This document shows positions 52,700 through 62,512 of a stretch of 64,000 bases of DNA, one piece after another. The DNA comes from an uncultured bacterium (lineage in GTDB: Bacteria > Verrucomicrobiota > Kiritimatiellia > CAIKKV01 > CAIJXV01), in the NCBI GenBank assembly GCA_903824675.1, contig CAIJXV010000047.1:1-64000 (forward strand), written 5' to 3'. Made by a program: the position numbers and the translations under genes. How positions within the stretch are numbered: position 1 is the stretch's first letter; each line of letters opens with the position of its first letter. The notes beneath the pieces are model-generated. The model did no database searches, had not been told where the DNA came from, and saw only the letters and a program-made list of their open reading frames with translations.

Positions 52700-55126
52700 T
52701 CAAGGCTGAAAGCAAATTTGGATGACTTCGGGGAAAGTGGCGACGAAGTGGGGTTTCAGACCTTTGCGAATCTGAGCGGGGAGCTCATCGAAGTCCTTCT
52801 TGTTTTCCTTCGGGAACACCAGGTTGGCGATCCCGGCGCGTTTGGCCGCGATGGCCTTTTCCTTAAGGCCGCCAATGGGCATGACCAAACCGCTCAGCGA
52901 CAATTCGCCGGTCATCGCGAAAAGGGGTTTAATGGCGCGACGGGTGGCGAGCGAATAAAGAGCGGCTGCCATGGTGATGCCCGCCGAGGGGCCGTCCTTC
53001 GGGGTCGCTCCCGCCGGCACATGCAGATGGATGAAGTGTTTCTGGAAGAAATCGAGAATTTTCGGCTGATTGTTGAAATACGAGCGGATATACGTGTAAG
53101 CGATTTCCGAGGATTCCACCATGACCTGACCCAGCTGACCGGTTTGCTTGAAACCCGGACTGGCCGCCGCCACGCTTCCGGCTTCGATGTGCAACACCAC
53201 GCCACCCATGTTGGTCCAGGCCAAACCGGTGACTACGCCGACCCGCCGCTTTTGGAAAGGGTCTGTATCTGAGAAGAGGCGGCGTCCCAAGAGCGGCCCA
53301 ATGTCGCCCGGTTTGATCGTGAGGCGGGTGGAGGCATCGCCCACAATTTTGCGGGCCGATTTCCGGCAAATTCGTTTGATGTGGTTTTCCAAGCCGCGGA
53401 TGCCTGGCTCGCGGGCAAAGCCGTCGATGATTTCCCGGAGCGCCGGGTCGGTTATCTGAAGCTGGTTGATCTTGAGGCCATGGGCCGCCAGTTGTTTGGG
53501 GATCAGAAATTTACGGGCGATCTGAAGTTTTTCCTCGAGGATATAGCCCGATAGCTTGATTACTTCCATCCGGTCAAGCAGGGCGGGGGGGATGGTGTCC
53601 GTTTGGTTGGCGGTACAGATGAACAACACATGCGACAGATCGAACCGCACGTCCAGGTAATGGTCGAGGAAGGACCGGTTTTGCTCGGGATCGAGGACCT
53701 CGAGCAGGGCGGAAGCCGGATCACCTTGGAAACTTGCGCCGATCTTGTCAATTTCATCTAGCATAATGATCGGATTGGCACTTTTACAGACTTTGATCGC
53801 CTGGATAAATTTTCCGGGCAGTGCTCCGATATAGGTGCGCCGATGCCCCTTGATTTCAGCCTCATCGCGCATGCCGCCGAGGGAGAACCGATAAAAGTTG
53901 CGGTTGATACTGCGGGCGATTGACTGCCCGATGGAGGTTTTACCGACACCGGGTGGCCCGACGAAAAGAATGATTGACCCGGAGATGTTTCCTTTCAGAA
54001 TGCCAACGGAGAGGAATTCCAGGATGCGCTCCTTGACATCATCCAATCCGTAATGATCCTGGTTCAGAATGCGGGCGGCTTTCTTCAGGTCGTAACTATC
54101 CTGGGTAAAGACGCCCCAGGGCAAGCAGGTCAGCCAGTCGAGATAATTACGCGAGACATGAAATTCGGGAGAGGAGGGTTCAATGAGGCTGAGCTTGTTC
54201 ATCTCCTCTTCAATGCGTTCATGCGCTTCGTCGGATAATGTCAGTCTTTTAAGACGTTCGCGAAACTCATCGAGTTCGGTCTCTTTGCCTTCCTTGCTAA
54301 TACCGAGTTCCTTTTTGATGGCCTTGAGTTGTTCGCGAAGGAAGAATTCCCGCTGTTGCTTGGATAGCTTTTCTTCAATTTGTTTGCTGATTTTGTTTTG
54401 GAGCCGAGCGAGATCGACTTCCTTTTTCAGGAGATAAAGAACTTTTTCAAGGCGCGGACGAAGGGGGAAAGTGGCCAGGATATCCTGCAATTCCTGGGCG
54501 CTGGAGGTGGTCATAGCCGCCGCAAAGTCGGCCAATCGCCCGGGTTCCTTAATATTGATCCGGGTCAGGAAGAGATTTAATTCCTCTTTAAACAGGGGAT
54601 TGAGGGGGATGAGATCCTTGATGGAACTGATGATGGAGAGGGCAAAGGCTTTCAATTCCTCGGTCATCGGTTCTTCGCCATCAAATACGTAATCGACAGC
54701 GGCCACCAGATGGGGCTGCTCGGTGACATAGTGGGAAACGGTAAAGCGCTCGAGCACCCCGACCATGATTTGAATAGGAGCGTCGGGTGCCGCCTGATTG
54801 GCCTGTATGATTTCGGCAATCACCCCAACGGGAAAAAGGTCACGGCCCAGATGTGGTCCTTCATGGGGCGGCTCGCCATCGGCGGGTTCACGGGCTAAAA
54901 TCAGACCCACAAACTTCGACGGTTGTTTGACAATATCGGCAATGGCGGATTTCGCCGTCAGATCTTCAATGACGAGCGGCACCATCATTTTTGGGAAAAT
55001 CGGGCGATTGGTGAGCGGGATGATCGGCAGGGTATTGGGAAACACCATACGGGCCGGCACGATTTGCTTGTGATCCGCTCCATTGCCGGGGGGAACAATT
55101 TCGATTTCGGGTTCTTTATCAGGCAT
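52700..55126 (-). CDS. lon: ATP-dependent protease Lon
   Basis: The 808-residue protein has the Lon N-terminal substrate domain ([20 protein letters not shown]), a coiled middle, an AAA+ module with [15 protein letters not shown] and [11 protein letters not shown], and the Ser-Lys protease domain with [12 protein letters not shown] (Ser714) and [14 protein letters not shown] (Lys). It degrades misfolded and regulatory proteins in the cytosol. GAGGAG precedes the ATG. Length is normal for LonA. Confidence 0.96.
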   Translation of the reverse strand: MPDKEPEIEIVPPGNGADHKQIVPARMVFPNTLPIIPLTNRPIFPKMMVPLVIEDLTAKSAIADIVKQPSKFVGLILAREPADGEPPHEGPHLGRDLFPVGVIAEIIQANQAAPDAPIQIMVGVLERFTVSHYVTEQPHLVAAVDYVFDGEEPMTEELKAFALSIISSIKDLIPLNPLFKEELNLFLTRINIKEPGRLADFAAAMTTSSAQELQDILATFPLRPRLEKVLYLLKKEVDLARLQNKISKQIEEKLSKQQREFFLREQLKAIKKELGISKEGKETELDEFRERLKRLTLSDEAHERIEEEMNKLSLIEPSSPEFHVSRNYLDWLTCLPWGVFTQDSYDLKKAARILNQDHYGLDDVKERILEFLSVGILKGNISGSIILFVGPPGVGKTSIGQSIARSINRNFYRFSLGGMRDEAEIKGHRRTYIGALPGKFIQAIKVCKSANPIIMLDEIDKIGASFQGDPASALLEVLDPEQNRSFLDHYLDVRFDLSHVLFICTANQTDTIPPALLDRMEVIKLSGYILEEKLQIARKFLIPKQLAAHGLKINQLQITDPALREIIDGFAREPGIRGLENHIKRICRKSARKIVGDASTRLTIKPGDIGPLLGRRLFSDTDPFQKRRVGVVTGLAWTNMGGVVLHIEAGSVAAASPGFKQTGQLGQVMVESSEIAYTYIRSYFNNQPKILDFFQKHFIHLHVPAGATPKDGPSAGITMAAALYSLATRRAIKPLFAMTGELSLSGLVMPIGGLKEKAIAAKRAGIANLVFPKENKKDFDELPAQIRKGLKPHFVATFPEVIQICFQP

Positions 55127-55160
55127 TTTTGCTCCTCAAAAAGGGCTTGGAAAAGTTTTC

Positions 55161-56156
55161 TTATGGCCTGCAACAGGCGTGCAGAATGCGATAGGGACAG
55201 AATTCGGGCTGTGAGAAGCGGATGGAGTCAAATCCGGCAGTGATCAAGGCGGCAGACAATTCAGTTTCATCGAAGACATGAGCGGTGGGGCGCAAAAGGC
55301 GCATGTTAAGGGCGAAAAGCGCCGAGAAAATGGGTTCGCTTCGGTTGGGGGCCAGAAGAAAATCAGCGAGGATCAGGCGCCCGCCGGGTCTCAGGGCGGC
55401 ACGGAAAGCGGGAAACAGACGGCCGACCGATTCGGGGGTTTCCTGATGGAGTGCGCCGCAAAACAATAGGGTGTCCTGCTGAGCGGGAAGCGGATCCCGA
55501 TGATAATCCCCCGGATGAAAGGTGATTTGTGCGGAGATGGGGGTGTCGGCCATCAAGGACCGGGTTGCGTCAAGAATAGGGGGCAGATCGAAAAGGGTGA
55601 CCTGAAGATCGGGATTTCGGGCAGCCAAGGCGCGACTGAAAACGCCCGGTCCAGAAGCGACATCGAGCAGTCGTCCATTCGTCAGGAAATCGAGGGCTGG
55701 CAGTAAAATGGGGGCGATCGCTCGTCCCCGGCTGTGCATCCCCTTGACGAAACGAAGTGTTTGAGCGGGATCTCCGCCTAAATGGGCATGGGGTGCTTGG
55801 GCTGGGTGTCCGTCTCTGACACAGTTGGCGAGCCGGCCCCAAAGCGGATAAAGATCCCCATTAAAATGCAAAGCATCGAGGAGGTTATCGGGCGAAGCAG
55901 GGTCGAGGAAGGATTGAGCGGAAGATTCCACCTGATAAAGGGGGCCCTGGCGAACCAGGATACCGGCTCCGACCAGAGCGTCGAGCAGAAGCCGGGTCAT
56001 TTCCGGAGAGGTCCCGGCGCGTTGGGCGATCGTGTCGGCCTCCGCTCCGGGTGGTGCGAGGAAGGCAAATAAATTCAACTGGACAGCGGAATTAAGTGCC
56101 GCTGAAGCCCAATAGCCAGTGGAGAGTCGGGTGAGACTTTCGAAATTCCAGGTCAT
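55161..56156 (-). CDS. O-methyltransferase of the Methyltransf_2 type
   Basis: The 331-residue protein has an N-terminal dimerisation/winged-helix part (LFAFLAPPGAEADTIAQRAG, MTRLLLDALVGAGIL) and a SAM-binding Rossmann domain (LLDVASGPGVFSRALAARNP, VTLFDLPPILDATRSL, DTLLFCGALHQETPE, GGRLILADFLL), as in hydroxyneurosporene or plant-type O-methyltransferases. The substrate is unknown. It lies between lon and the zinc-finger gene on the minus strand. Confidence 0.83.
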   Translation of the reverse strand: MTWNFESLTRLSTGYWASAALNSAVQLNLFAFLAPPGAEADTIAQRAGTSPEMTRLLLDALVGAGILVRQGPLYQVESSAQSFLDPASPDNLLDALHFNGDLYPLWGRLANCVRDGHPAQAPHAHLGGDPAQTLRFVKGMHSRGRAIAPILLPALDFLTNGRLLDVASGPGVFSRALAARNPDLQVTLFDLPPILDATRSLMADTPISAQITFHPGDYHRDPLPAQQDTLLFCGALHQETPESVGRLFPAFRAALRPGGRLILADFLLAPNRSEPIFSALFALNMRLLRPTAHVFDETELSAALITAGFDSIRFSQPEFCPYRILHACCRP

Positions 56157-56167
56157 AGAGGGACCCT

Positions 56168-57337
56168 TTAGTTTTTCAAAGCCTTTTGGCGCTCGCGGAT
56201 ATCCTGAATTCGAGCCTCCGCAACGGCCTGTTCGGTTTCGAAATAACGGGCCAATTCTTCCCGGCGTACCTTAAGATCCTTGAGTCGATTTTCGACAGAG
56301 GCGAATTCATTTTCGTAATAACGGGCCAATTCCTCGCGACGGGACTCGAGTTTGGCATTAAGATCGCCGACCAGATGGTCCTTGAATTGTTGTTGAACTG
56401 TCGCGGCTTCCGTTTCGTGTTGGGTGAGCGTATTTTTGAGCGCGCGGATTTCGGCTTCCAATTCGGCAATCCGGCGACCGCTGGTAACCGTTTCGATGGC
56501 CCGCTGGCCGGCCAGGTTCTGGAGTTCTTTTTCCGCCTCGGTGGCGCGACGATCAGCTTCAGCACTTCGGCGTTCCAATTCTTGGGCCTGATTTCGCAAG
56601 GTTTGGAGTTCGGCTTGAACTTCGGGGGGAACGACAGGCTTGACATCCAAGTCGATCGGAGTCAGGGTCAGAGGCTCAGGGTCGGGGGGCGTTGGTGCCA
56701 AGGGCACGGGCGGCGTCGGAGTTGCAGCCAGTATAGGGGCGACCGGTGATGTGATCGGAGGCGCGCCGGGAAGCGTGACGGGCGGAGCAACCGGAGAGGG
56801 TGGCGTGACTTCTGGTGCGACGGGAGCAGTCGTTATCGGAGAGAGAGGGGGCATCGGCGTCGGAGGGGATGTCGTCGGACTTGCGGACGGGACAGTTACG
56901 ATTTCAGAGCACTGTTTACAGCGGATTTTTTTGCCCGCATAGGCTTTAGGCAATGAGACTTCGCGGGCACATTTAGTGCATTTAAAAAAGATATTATTTG
57001 ATTTTTCGGATTCTGTGGCAGAAGGGGATACCGCGAGAGGCCGCCGGACGGCTGAATGAGCGCCAGACGGCGGAGGGGTTGCCGACACGGGGGTCGCAGG
57101 GGACGGTGCGACGAGAGTTGCGGTTTCCGCCGACGTAACGGTTTCTGATGGTGGAGCCGTATTCGGGGTCGGCGGATTGGCCTCCGGGGTGGACAGCGGT
57201 AAAGGAACGAGGACAAAACGTTTGCCACACTTGAGGCATTTCATCTCCTTCATGATTTTAAGCTGGGCTTCTTTAAGGCGGTAACGGGCATTGCAATGGG
57301 AACAGGCCACAGCCACTTGAACGGGTATAGCACTCAT
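56168..57337 (-). CDS. Zinc-finger (MJ0042-type) protein with Pro/Thr-rich linker and coiled coil
   Basis: The 389-residue protein starts at MSAIPVQVAVACSHC, seven bases behind a strong AGGAGGT; an upstream frame start has no such site. It has one MJ0042-type zinc ribbon (CSHCNARYRLK..MKCLKCGKRF), a second (CTKCAREVSLPKAYAGKKIR..CKQC), a long Pro/Thr/Ala-rich linker (about 160-235) and a C-terminal coiled coil rich in Glu and Arg. The coil holds two similar units (REELARYYENEFASVENRLK and REELARYFETEQAVAEARIQ). No enzymatic domain is seen. Such two-ribbon proteins occur in Myxococcota and PVC bacteria; function is unknown. Confidence 0.72.
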   Translation of the reverse strand: MSAIPVQVAVACSHCNARYRLKEAQLKIMKEMKCLKCGKRFVLVPLPLSTPEANPPTPNTAPPSETVTSAETATLVAPSPATPVSATPPPSGAHSAVRRPLAVSPSATESEKSNNIFFKCTKCAREVSLPKAYAGKKIRCKQCSEIVTVPSASPTTSPPTPMPPLSPITTAPVAPEVTPPSPVAPPVTLPGAPPITSPVAPILAATPTPPVPLAPTPPDPEPLTLTPIDLDVKPVVPPEVQAELQTLRNQAQELERRSAEADRRATEAEKELQNLAGQRAIETVTSGRRIAELEAEIRALKNTLTQHETEAATVQQQFKDHLVGDLNAKLESRREELARYYENEFASVENRLKDLKVRREELARYFETEQAVAEARIQDIRERQKALKN

Positions 57338-57437
57338 GGAACCTCCTGCAGATTCAAATCCCTTGAAAAACATCCTTAACTGTTTTCTTTTAACAAAATC
57401 AGGCTGCCCGGCTCAACTGTTATCTTTTTTGTGGCTG

Positions 57438-58790
57438 CTAGATGGAAAGCGCATCCAGCGCGACGCGAAGCAATTGTTCCCCGGCCGCGGGAGCGAAGAG
57501 GCTGTTGGCGGCTTCATAGCCGCCAGCTTGGGCGGCTTCCGGCGTCACGATATAGCCCTGAAGATCGCCGTTAACCAAGCTGACCCCGAAGGCGGCGTCT
57601 CGGGACGCTTTTCGCAGGGCCAGTCCGTATTCCACAAATAGTTCAGATGGAAAACCCACCAGGCTCCGGGAGCCGATGGTCAGGATCTGAACTTCCGCGG
57701 GTAGAAAATCCTTCAGCCGCCGCGCAATGCGGCCTTCGGCCTGGGCTCGGGCCAGGCTAACCGTTTCTTCAGCGCCGAAAACGGCGCATTCGGCGGTGCG
57801 CACAGGGCCATGGGGCGCGCCGGTGGCCTTGAGATGTTCATAGGTTTGACGGGATATGGCCAGCAGCTTCTCTGCCTCGATGAGGGAGGGGAGTTGACGG
57901 CGGGGAAGATCGGTGGTGGCGATGCGGCCCTGAAGAATAGCCGAACGCGAGAAGGCCGAATCCGGCAGGGCGAGGAGTGAGTTGGCGACACCCGCGCCGA
58001 GGCGTCGCCCGAGGCGTTCGGCTTCCGCGAACGTTTGGGCCTTCACCGAATAACGCGGGCTCTGATTGCCGCTGGGGCCCATGTGATAGAGAATGGCGAC
58101 ATCGGGCCCCAGTTGTTCGCGCAACTGAAGGCGGGTAAAGGCGGGGAAATCCGCACTGACCAGGAACGAATCTTCGTGCAGGACGGTGGGGTGCATGCAA
58201 TAAGTGAGGGAAACCGCCAGCCATCGGTTTCCTTCCACGGTGCGCAGGGCGAGGATTTGCGCATCGCGGTCGGCCGGTCCCTCAGGGGCCAGACGATAAC
58301 CGCCCACGCCGGAGACGGTGGCGGTGGTCCAGGCCCATTGAGCGGGTTGCATACGTCAGGCGGCTTCAACGGCGGCCTGGAGAATGCCGTCTTCGAACAA
58401 GCGCATATAATCGGGGTCCGGCTCAGGTACGACTGGATCGGACTCCCAGGCAATCATCGAATGGGTGACCGGACCAGAATGGGTATGTGAACAGGAGATG
58501 AATACCGATTCCTCTGCCATGCCGGTGGCGTCAGCGAGGGTTTTACGGAGTCGTCGCGCGGTGGGCGGGTTGATAAAAAGAATATCGACGGCAACGAGCA
58601 GGACCGCGTCGGCACCTTGCCGCAGGCAGAGAGCCGTGGCCAGGAGCGGATCGTGAATGCCGGTCGAAATCCGTTGGACATGCGGGTAGCCCACCAGGAA
58701 CAGAGGGCGGGTGGGGCTGATGTCACGACTGGCGGCGCCGGCGAAGAGGGGGGTGGGCATGGGGGAGGTCCTGACACGGATGGAGAGCAT
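57438..58790 (-). pseudogene. Neutral ceramidase-like hydrolase gene interrupted by an in-frame TGA
   Basis: Two frames form one continuous protein: 58790-58356 ends ILQAAVEAA-stop, and the same frame resumes at once with R-MQPAQWAWTT. The codons read GCC-GCC-TGA-CGT-ATG, so a single C-to-T change of CGA (Arg) would explain it. The joined product (about 450 residues) resembles the N-terminal domain of neutral/alkaline ceramidases: LFVGYPHVQRISTGIHDPL-like opening, ISCSHTHSGPVTHSM (metal His), YCMHPTVL and YHMGPSGNQSPRYS. Ceramidases usually carry a signal peptide; none is seen here. Sequencing error, mutation and recoding remain possible. It overlaps the Nudix stop (TAATG). Confidence 0.65.
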
Positions 58791-59416
58791 TAACCCACTT
58801 TTCCTCGGAGGAATAATTCATCGATTGCATCAAAGCAAATTTGAGACCAGGTTTCCATGCGATCGCGGAGGGGGCGGAGCTCTTCGATCGATTTGAAGCC
58901 GGCTTCGGCAATCGCCAGTTCATTGGGTCGCACCTCGTCGGAAGGAGCGATGAGCACGTGCACGACGCCGAGGTGGACGGTGCCGACGGGGGTGGCGTCG
59001 TCATTCAGCAGAGCGACAATGGTCTGGGTGCAACCGGCGGGCAGGACAACTTCCTCCGCCAATTCACGGGATGCGGCACGGGTGTAGACGCCCTCTCCGC
59101 CATCGGCACCGGTATCCTGGGGGTTGATATGCCCCCCGATCCCGAGGGAAACCTTGGCGACTAAGCGGCCTTCACCCGACGTTTTGCCGCGAGTATAGGT
59201 CCAGATGCGCCGGTTACAAACGATGATGAAATAGGGAATCAATTGTTTGAAAGAAGGATCGGGTTCGGCCACCGGACGGGGGAGGAACCGGTGGTTACGG
59301 TCATTCAGCAGAACGGGAAGGTAGCGGTCAACTTCGAAAGTCAGACCCTGAAAGGAACCGCATTGATCCAGCAGACGACGTTCAACCACCAACACCTGTT
59401 CAATTTCAGAAGACAT
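58790..59416 (-). CDS. Nudix-family hydrolase
   Basis: The 208-residue protein carries a Nudix box (about residues 85-120): GIGGHINPQD, then YTRAASRELAEEVVLP, with the RExxEE core. It has an N-terminal extension (VVERRLLDQCGSFQGLTFEV) and a long C-terminal helix. Nudix enzymes hydrolyse nucleoside diphosphates linked to other moieties; the substrate is unclear. It lies 14 bases after the Hsp70 gene and its stop overlaps the start of the ceramidase-like gene. Confidence 0.82.
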   Translation of the reverse strand: MSSEIEQVLVVERRLLDQCGSFQGLTFEVDRYLPVLLNDRNHRFLPRPVAEPDPSFKQLIPYFIIVCNRRIWTYTRGKTSGEGRLVAKVSLGIGGHINPQDTGADGGEGVYTRAASRELAEEVVLPAGCTQTIVALLNDDATPVGTVHLGVVHVLIAPSDEVRPNELAIAEAGFKSIEELRPLRDRMETWSQICFDAIDELFLRGKVG

Positions 59417-59430
59417 GCGGGACCTTGGGT

Positions 59431-61014
59431 TTAGGAGTTACGAAAGATTTCAGCGGTCAGCGATTGCTTGTCCTTGAGGCGGCGGATGCGCACAGTGATA
59501 ATACCATCGCTATCACACTGGTAGGTTTCGCGGATACGATCGCAGGCTAGATCGTCGCGAGGAACGATAGATTGGGCTTGGCAGGGCAGGTCGAGAGGGA
59601 CTGCCGGGTCGTAGGGAAAGAAGAGTTCAGACCAGGGTCTCAGTCCCTGGGCGGGGCGTCCGGACGCATCGAGATCGGCGCATTCGAGATACCGGAGGTG
59701 GCCGATGTTGTGGCGGGGCGTGTATTCAGCCACAACTTCATGCGGCGGTGCGCCCGCGGGAGGAAGGGTCATTCCAGCAGGGAAGATGAGATCGAACACT
59801 TCGCGGCGGCCGCCTTCGGCCAGGCGAATGACGCCGAAATGCCGGGCGAGCCGCTCGCGCAGAATCAACCCTTCCGCGCTTTGAATGGCCGCGCCCATGG
59901 CCGTTGAAGAGAAGGGTTTGTCACTGGCGACGATCGCGATTTTGGGGAAGGCTTCTCGAATCATATCGGCGACGAGGGGCAGGCGGGAGGACCCCCCGAC
60001 CAGGTAAATGGCTCCCAACGTATCGGGAGTGATGCCGTCGGCCTGTACGGCAGGATCGTCGAAAAGACCGCGCAATTTGGCGATGGCGGGTTGGATCAGG
60101 GGCCGCAAGGCCGCAGCGTATTCGGCTACGTCCAGCGGAATGGGCGATGCGGTGAGTCCGATGTCGGTGGGGTCGAAAATCATTCGACGGAAAACTCCGG
60201 CACTAAGGCTTTCCTTAAGGCGGCAGGCTTGGAGAGTCAACAACATGGACTGCCAGGCCGGCAGAGAGGCGGGATCGATGTTGAGACGGGCGGCAATGAT
60301 TTTCACCAGGACGGCATCGAAATCGTCACCGCCCAGGGATTCGATGCCGGCCGTGGTCAAAACGTGATAGTGGCCGCCAGCGATGCGAATGAGGGCGGTG
60401 TCGAAGGTGCCTCCGCCCAGGTCGAAGACAGCCACTTGGGTGGCGACCCGGCGGGCGGCCTGACGGAAGCCGTGAGCGATACGGTCGGCATATTCAATGG
60501 CCGCGGCAGCCGGCTCCGACAGGGTTTGACGAACGATAAAACCGGCATCTTGGAAAGCGCGGCGGGTAATGTGGCGTTGGGCGCCATTGGCGTTGGCTGG
60601 CCAGGTCAATACGGTTTCGAGCGGTTCGGAGTCGATGACCAGCCCCGATTGGCGGATGGACTGGCATAAAGCTTCGGCAAAGCCGGTCAATAGGTGGCGG
60701 ACGGAAACCGGCCGATCAGCGGCGCCGGGAAAGGTCAGGGTTTGTCCATCATGGTAATGGCGCAAACTACGTTTAAGTGAACGCAGAAGGAGATAACGTC
60801 CGGGCGTTCCCGGTTGGACCAGAAGGCGTTCCGCGTCCGGCCCATATAGGAATTGGTTCGATTGCGTATCGAATGCGATGAGGGAGGAAAAAACTTCGCG
60901 GAGAACCGGTCCAACAGCGGTGGGAACGGAATGCGGGAGGACCGCATAGCGGCCCCGGTCGCCGAGAACGGCGACGGTATGGGTGGTCCCATAATCAAGA
61001 CCCAGGAGTGCCAT
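59431..61014 (-). CDS. Short Hsp70/DnaK-family protein
   Basis: The 527-residue protein has the Hsp70 ATPase domain: phosphate loops LGLDYGTTHTVAVLGD and VFDLGGGTFDTAL, SEPAAAAIEYA, and YLVGGSSRLPLVADMIREAF. After about residue 360 only about 165 residues follow (standard DnaK about 250), with a beta-like part and no obvious alpha-helical lid or EEVD-type tail. It is probably a specialised chaperone. The gene directly upstream encodes a GrpE-like exchange factor two bases away, which suggests a dedicated pair separate from housekeeping DnaK. Confidence 0.85.
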   Translation of the reverse strand: MALLGLDYGTTHTVAVLGDRGRYAVLPHSVPTAVGPVLREVFSSLIAFDTQSNQFLYGPDAERLLVQPGTPGRYLLLRSLKRSLRHYHDGQTLTFPGAADRPVSVRHLLTGFAEALCQSIRQSGLVIDSEPLETVLTWPANANGAQRHITRRAFQDAGFIVRQTLSEPAAAAIEYADRIAHGFRQAARRVATQVAVFDLGGGTFDTALIRIAGGHYHVLTTAGIESLGGDDFDAVLVKIIAARLNIDPASLPAWQSMLLTLQACRLKESLSAGVFRRMIFDPTDIGLTASPIPLDVAEYAAALRPLIQPAIAKLRGLFDDPAVQADGITPDTLGAIYLVGGSSRLPLVADMIREAFPKIAIVASDKPFSSTAMGAAIQSAEGLILRERLARHFGVIRLAEGGRREVFDLIFPAGMTLPPAGAPPHEVVAEYTPRHNIGHLRYLECADLDASGRPAQGLRPWSELFFPYDPAVPLDLPCQAQSIVPRDDLACDRIRETYQCDSDGIITVRIRRLKDKQSLTAEIFRNS

Positions 61015-61016
61015 GG

Positions 61017-61616
61017 TCAGCCTTTCCGATGGACGGCGACACGCGCCTTGGCGACGACACGCCCGCGGGACGTTTTGAATCCCGGGCGGAGGGTCGCGGC
61101 GACGGTGCCTTCCGGTTCGGTGGGGCTGGGGCGTTCCTCGACCACCAGGTGGATCAAGGGGTCAAAATAGTCGAGGACTTCAGCTTCAAAACGAGTGGCG
61201 CCGAGATCGTCGAGAATCCGATCCATGCTTTGAATGATGCGGGACAATCCCGCTGAGGAGGCGATTTCAAGATCGAGCCGCAATTGGACCAGTTGTTCGA
61301 TGACGGATTCCATGCGTTGCTCGATGAGATCACTGAGCATCCGCCGGAGGGTTTCGGCCGATTGATCGATCAGCAGAGCGGTCCGGGGCGAGGGGATGGG
61401 AATGGTTTCCACCCGGGCTCGGTGGGCGCGGAATTCGGCCAGCAATTCGGCGAGCGGATCAGGGAGGGTTACCTTGGGCACACCTGCCGGTTTTTCCGGG
61501 ATCCCCCGTTTGATCTTGGCGCCGGGTTTCACTTTGGCGGTGGTCAGGGGTTTAGCGGCTTTGGCGATGGCCGGGCGGACGACTTTGGCCGTCGATTTTT
61601 TGGGTGCAGATTTCAT
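61017..61616 (-). CDS. GrpE-like nucleotide exchange factor, divergent
   Basis: The 199-residue product (start at 61616, MKSAPKKSTAK; an upstream in-frame ATG adds 14 residues) has a Lys/Pro/Ala-rich N-terminal part (about 60 residues), a long helix (RTALLIDQSAETLRRMLSDL, MESVIEQLVQLRLDLEIASS), and a C-terminal beta part: GATRFEAEVLDYFDPLIHLV, then EGTVAATLRPGFK and VVAKARVAVHRKG. The helix-plus-beta layout with a GxxxFDPxxH-type core and G[YF]K turn resembles GrpE. The following Hsp70 gene supports this. The match is weak in sequence, so confidence is moderate. Confidence 0.65.
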   Translation of the reverse strand: MKSAPKKSTAKVVRPAIAKAAKPLTTAKVKPGAKIKRGIPEKPAGVPKVTLPDPLAELLAEFRAHRARVETIPIPSPRTALLIDQSAETLRRMLSDLIEQRMESVIEQLVQLRLDLEIASSAGLSRIIQSMDRILDDLGATRFEAEVLDYFDPLIHLVVEERPSPTEPEGTVAATLRPGFKTSRGRVVAKARVAVHRKG

Positions 61617-61762
61617 GGTATCGGATATCCTCTGGGTGATATTGGAAAGCAATGCCATCCTAGCGTATTGCGGGATGAGGACTCAAGGTTATTGTGGAGG
61701 CAAAGCGACCTTGATTATGCAGGCGAAAACGAATAATCTGCATTCGATGGAATCAGGGAACT

Positions 61763-61786
61763 CTAACGGTTGTTTTCCGCCGTTAG
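61763..61786. other. 7-bp hairpin upstream of the phosphate transport genes
   Basis: CTAACGG (61763-61769) pairs with CCGTTAG (61780-61786), in the 199-base gap between the divergent Hsp70/GrpE unit and the DUF47-PiT unit. It has no T tail. It could be a regulatory hairpin or simply a repeat. No Pho-box-like repeat was recognised. Confidence 0.3.
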
Positions 61787-61857
61787 CCCGGGACCCATCC
61801 GTTGCGATCGTGGAAAATTAAATTCTAAACCCCCATTGGATCAGAACAGGAACTCCC

Positions 61858-62493
61858 ATGAACATGAAATTCATCCGAAAACTCATCGGATCTGACGAGA
61901 CCTTTTACGACCTGCTGGAGGCGAGTTCCAAGGAAGCCGAGAGCAGTGTCCAATTGCTGGTGCAGTTGCTCAAGAATCCCGGGCAGGGTCCGGCTTTGGA
62001 TGAGTTCATTCAGACCCGGCGGAAGGACAAGCGGATCACCGAACAGATCTCCGAACAGCTGTGCAAAACGTTTGTCACCCCGCTGGAACGGGAAGACATC
62101 GAGGCCTTATCCACCGCGTTGTATAAAATCCCGAAGATTGTGGAGAAATTCAGCGAGAAGTTCATTTTATGCGCAGGGCATGTCCGCGAAATCCAATTCG
62201 ATCCACAGGTTGAGTTGTTATCGCAGTCGACCGCCACGGTGGTGAAGATGGTCGGCAAGCTTCGACAGCGGGCGAACCTGGAGGAAATCAAGGAACTCAA
62301 TGACCGGTTGCATTATTTCGAAGGCGAGGCGGACAAGATCATGTTGCACCAGATCAAGGACTTGTACAGCGGGCAGCATGATCCATTGAAGGTCATTGTG
62401 GCGATGGATTTATATGAAACTTTGGAGAAGGTGATCGACCGGTGTCGTGACTCCGGGAATGTGATTTTTCAGATCGTATTGAAATATTCATAA
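61858..62493 (+). CDS. DUF47 family protein (PiT-associated phosphate regulator)
   Basis: The 211-residue, wholly helical protein matches the PhoU-like DUF47 family (TIGR00153 kind): KFIRKLIGSDETFYDLLEAS, ALYKIPKIVEKFSEKF, INDRLHYFEGEADKI-like segment (ELNDRLHYFEGEADKIMLHQ) and YETLEKVIDRCRDSGNVIFQ. Such proteins are encoded next to PiT transporters and probably control them. It lies 19 bases before the pit gene. An in-frame ATG at 61864 is also possible. Confidence 0.9.
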   Translation: MNMKFIRKLIGSDETFYDLLEASSKEAESSVQLLVQLLKNPGQGPALDEFIQTRRKDKRITEQISEQLCKTFVTPLEREDIEALSTALYKIPKIVEKFSEKFILCAGHVREIQFDPQVELLSQSTATVVKMVGKLRQRANLEEIKELNDRLHYFEGEADKIMLHQIKDLYSGQHDPLKVIVAMDLYETLEKVIDRCRDSGNVIFQIVLKYS

Positions 62494-62512
62494 CCGGCAG
62501 GATGATTCGCGT

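Noticed and set aside
58350-58365. TGA as a selenocysteine codon
   Set aside because: No selenocysteine-type insertion hairpin was recognised, and the position is not a catalytic Cys in this family; an Arg to stop change is simpler.
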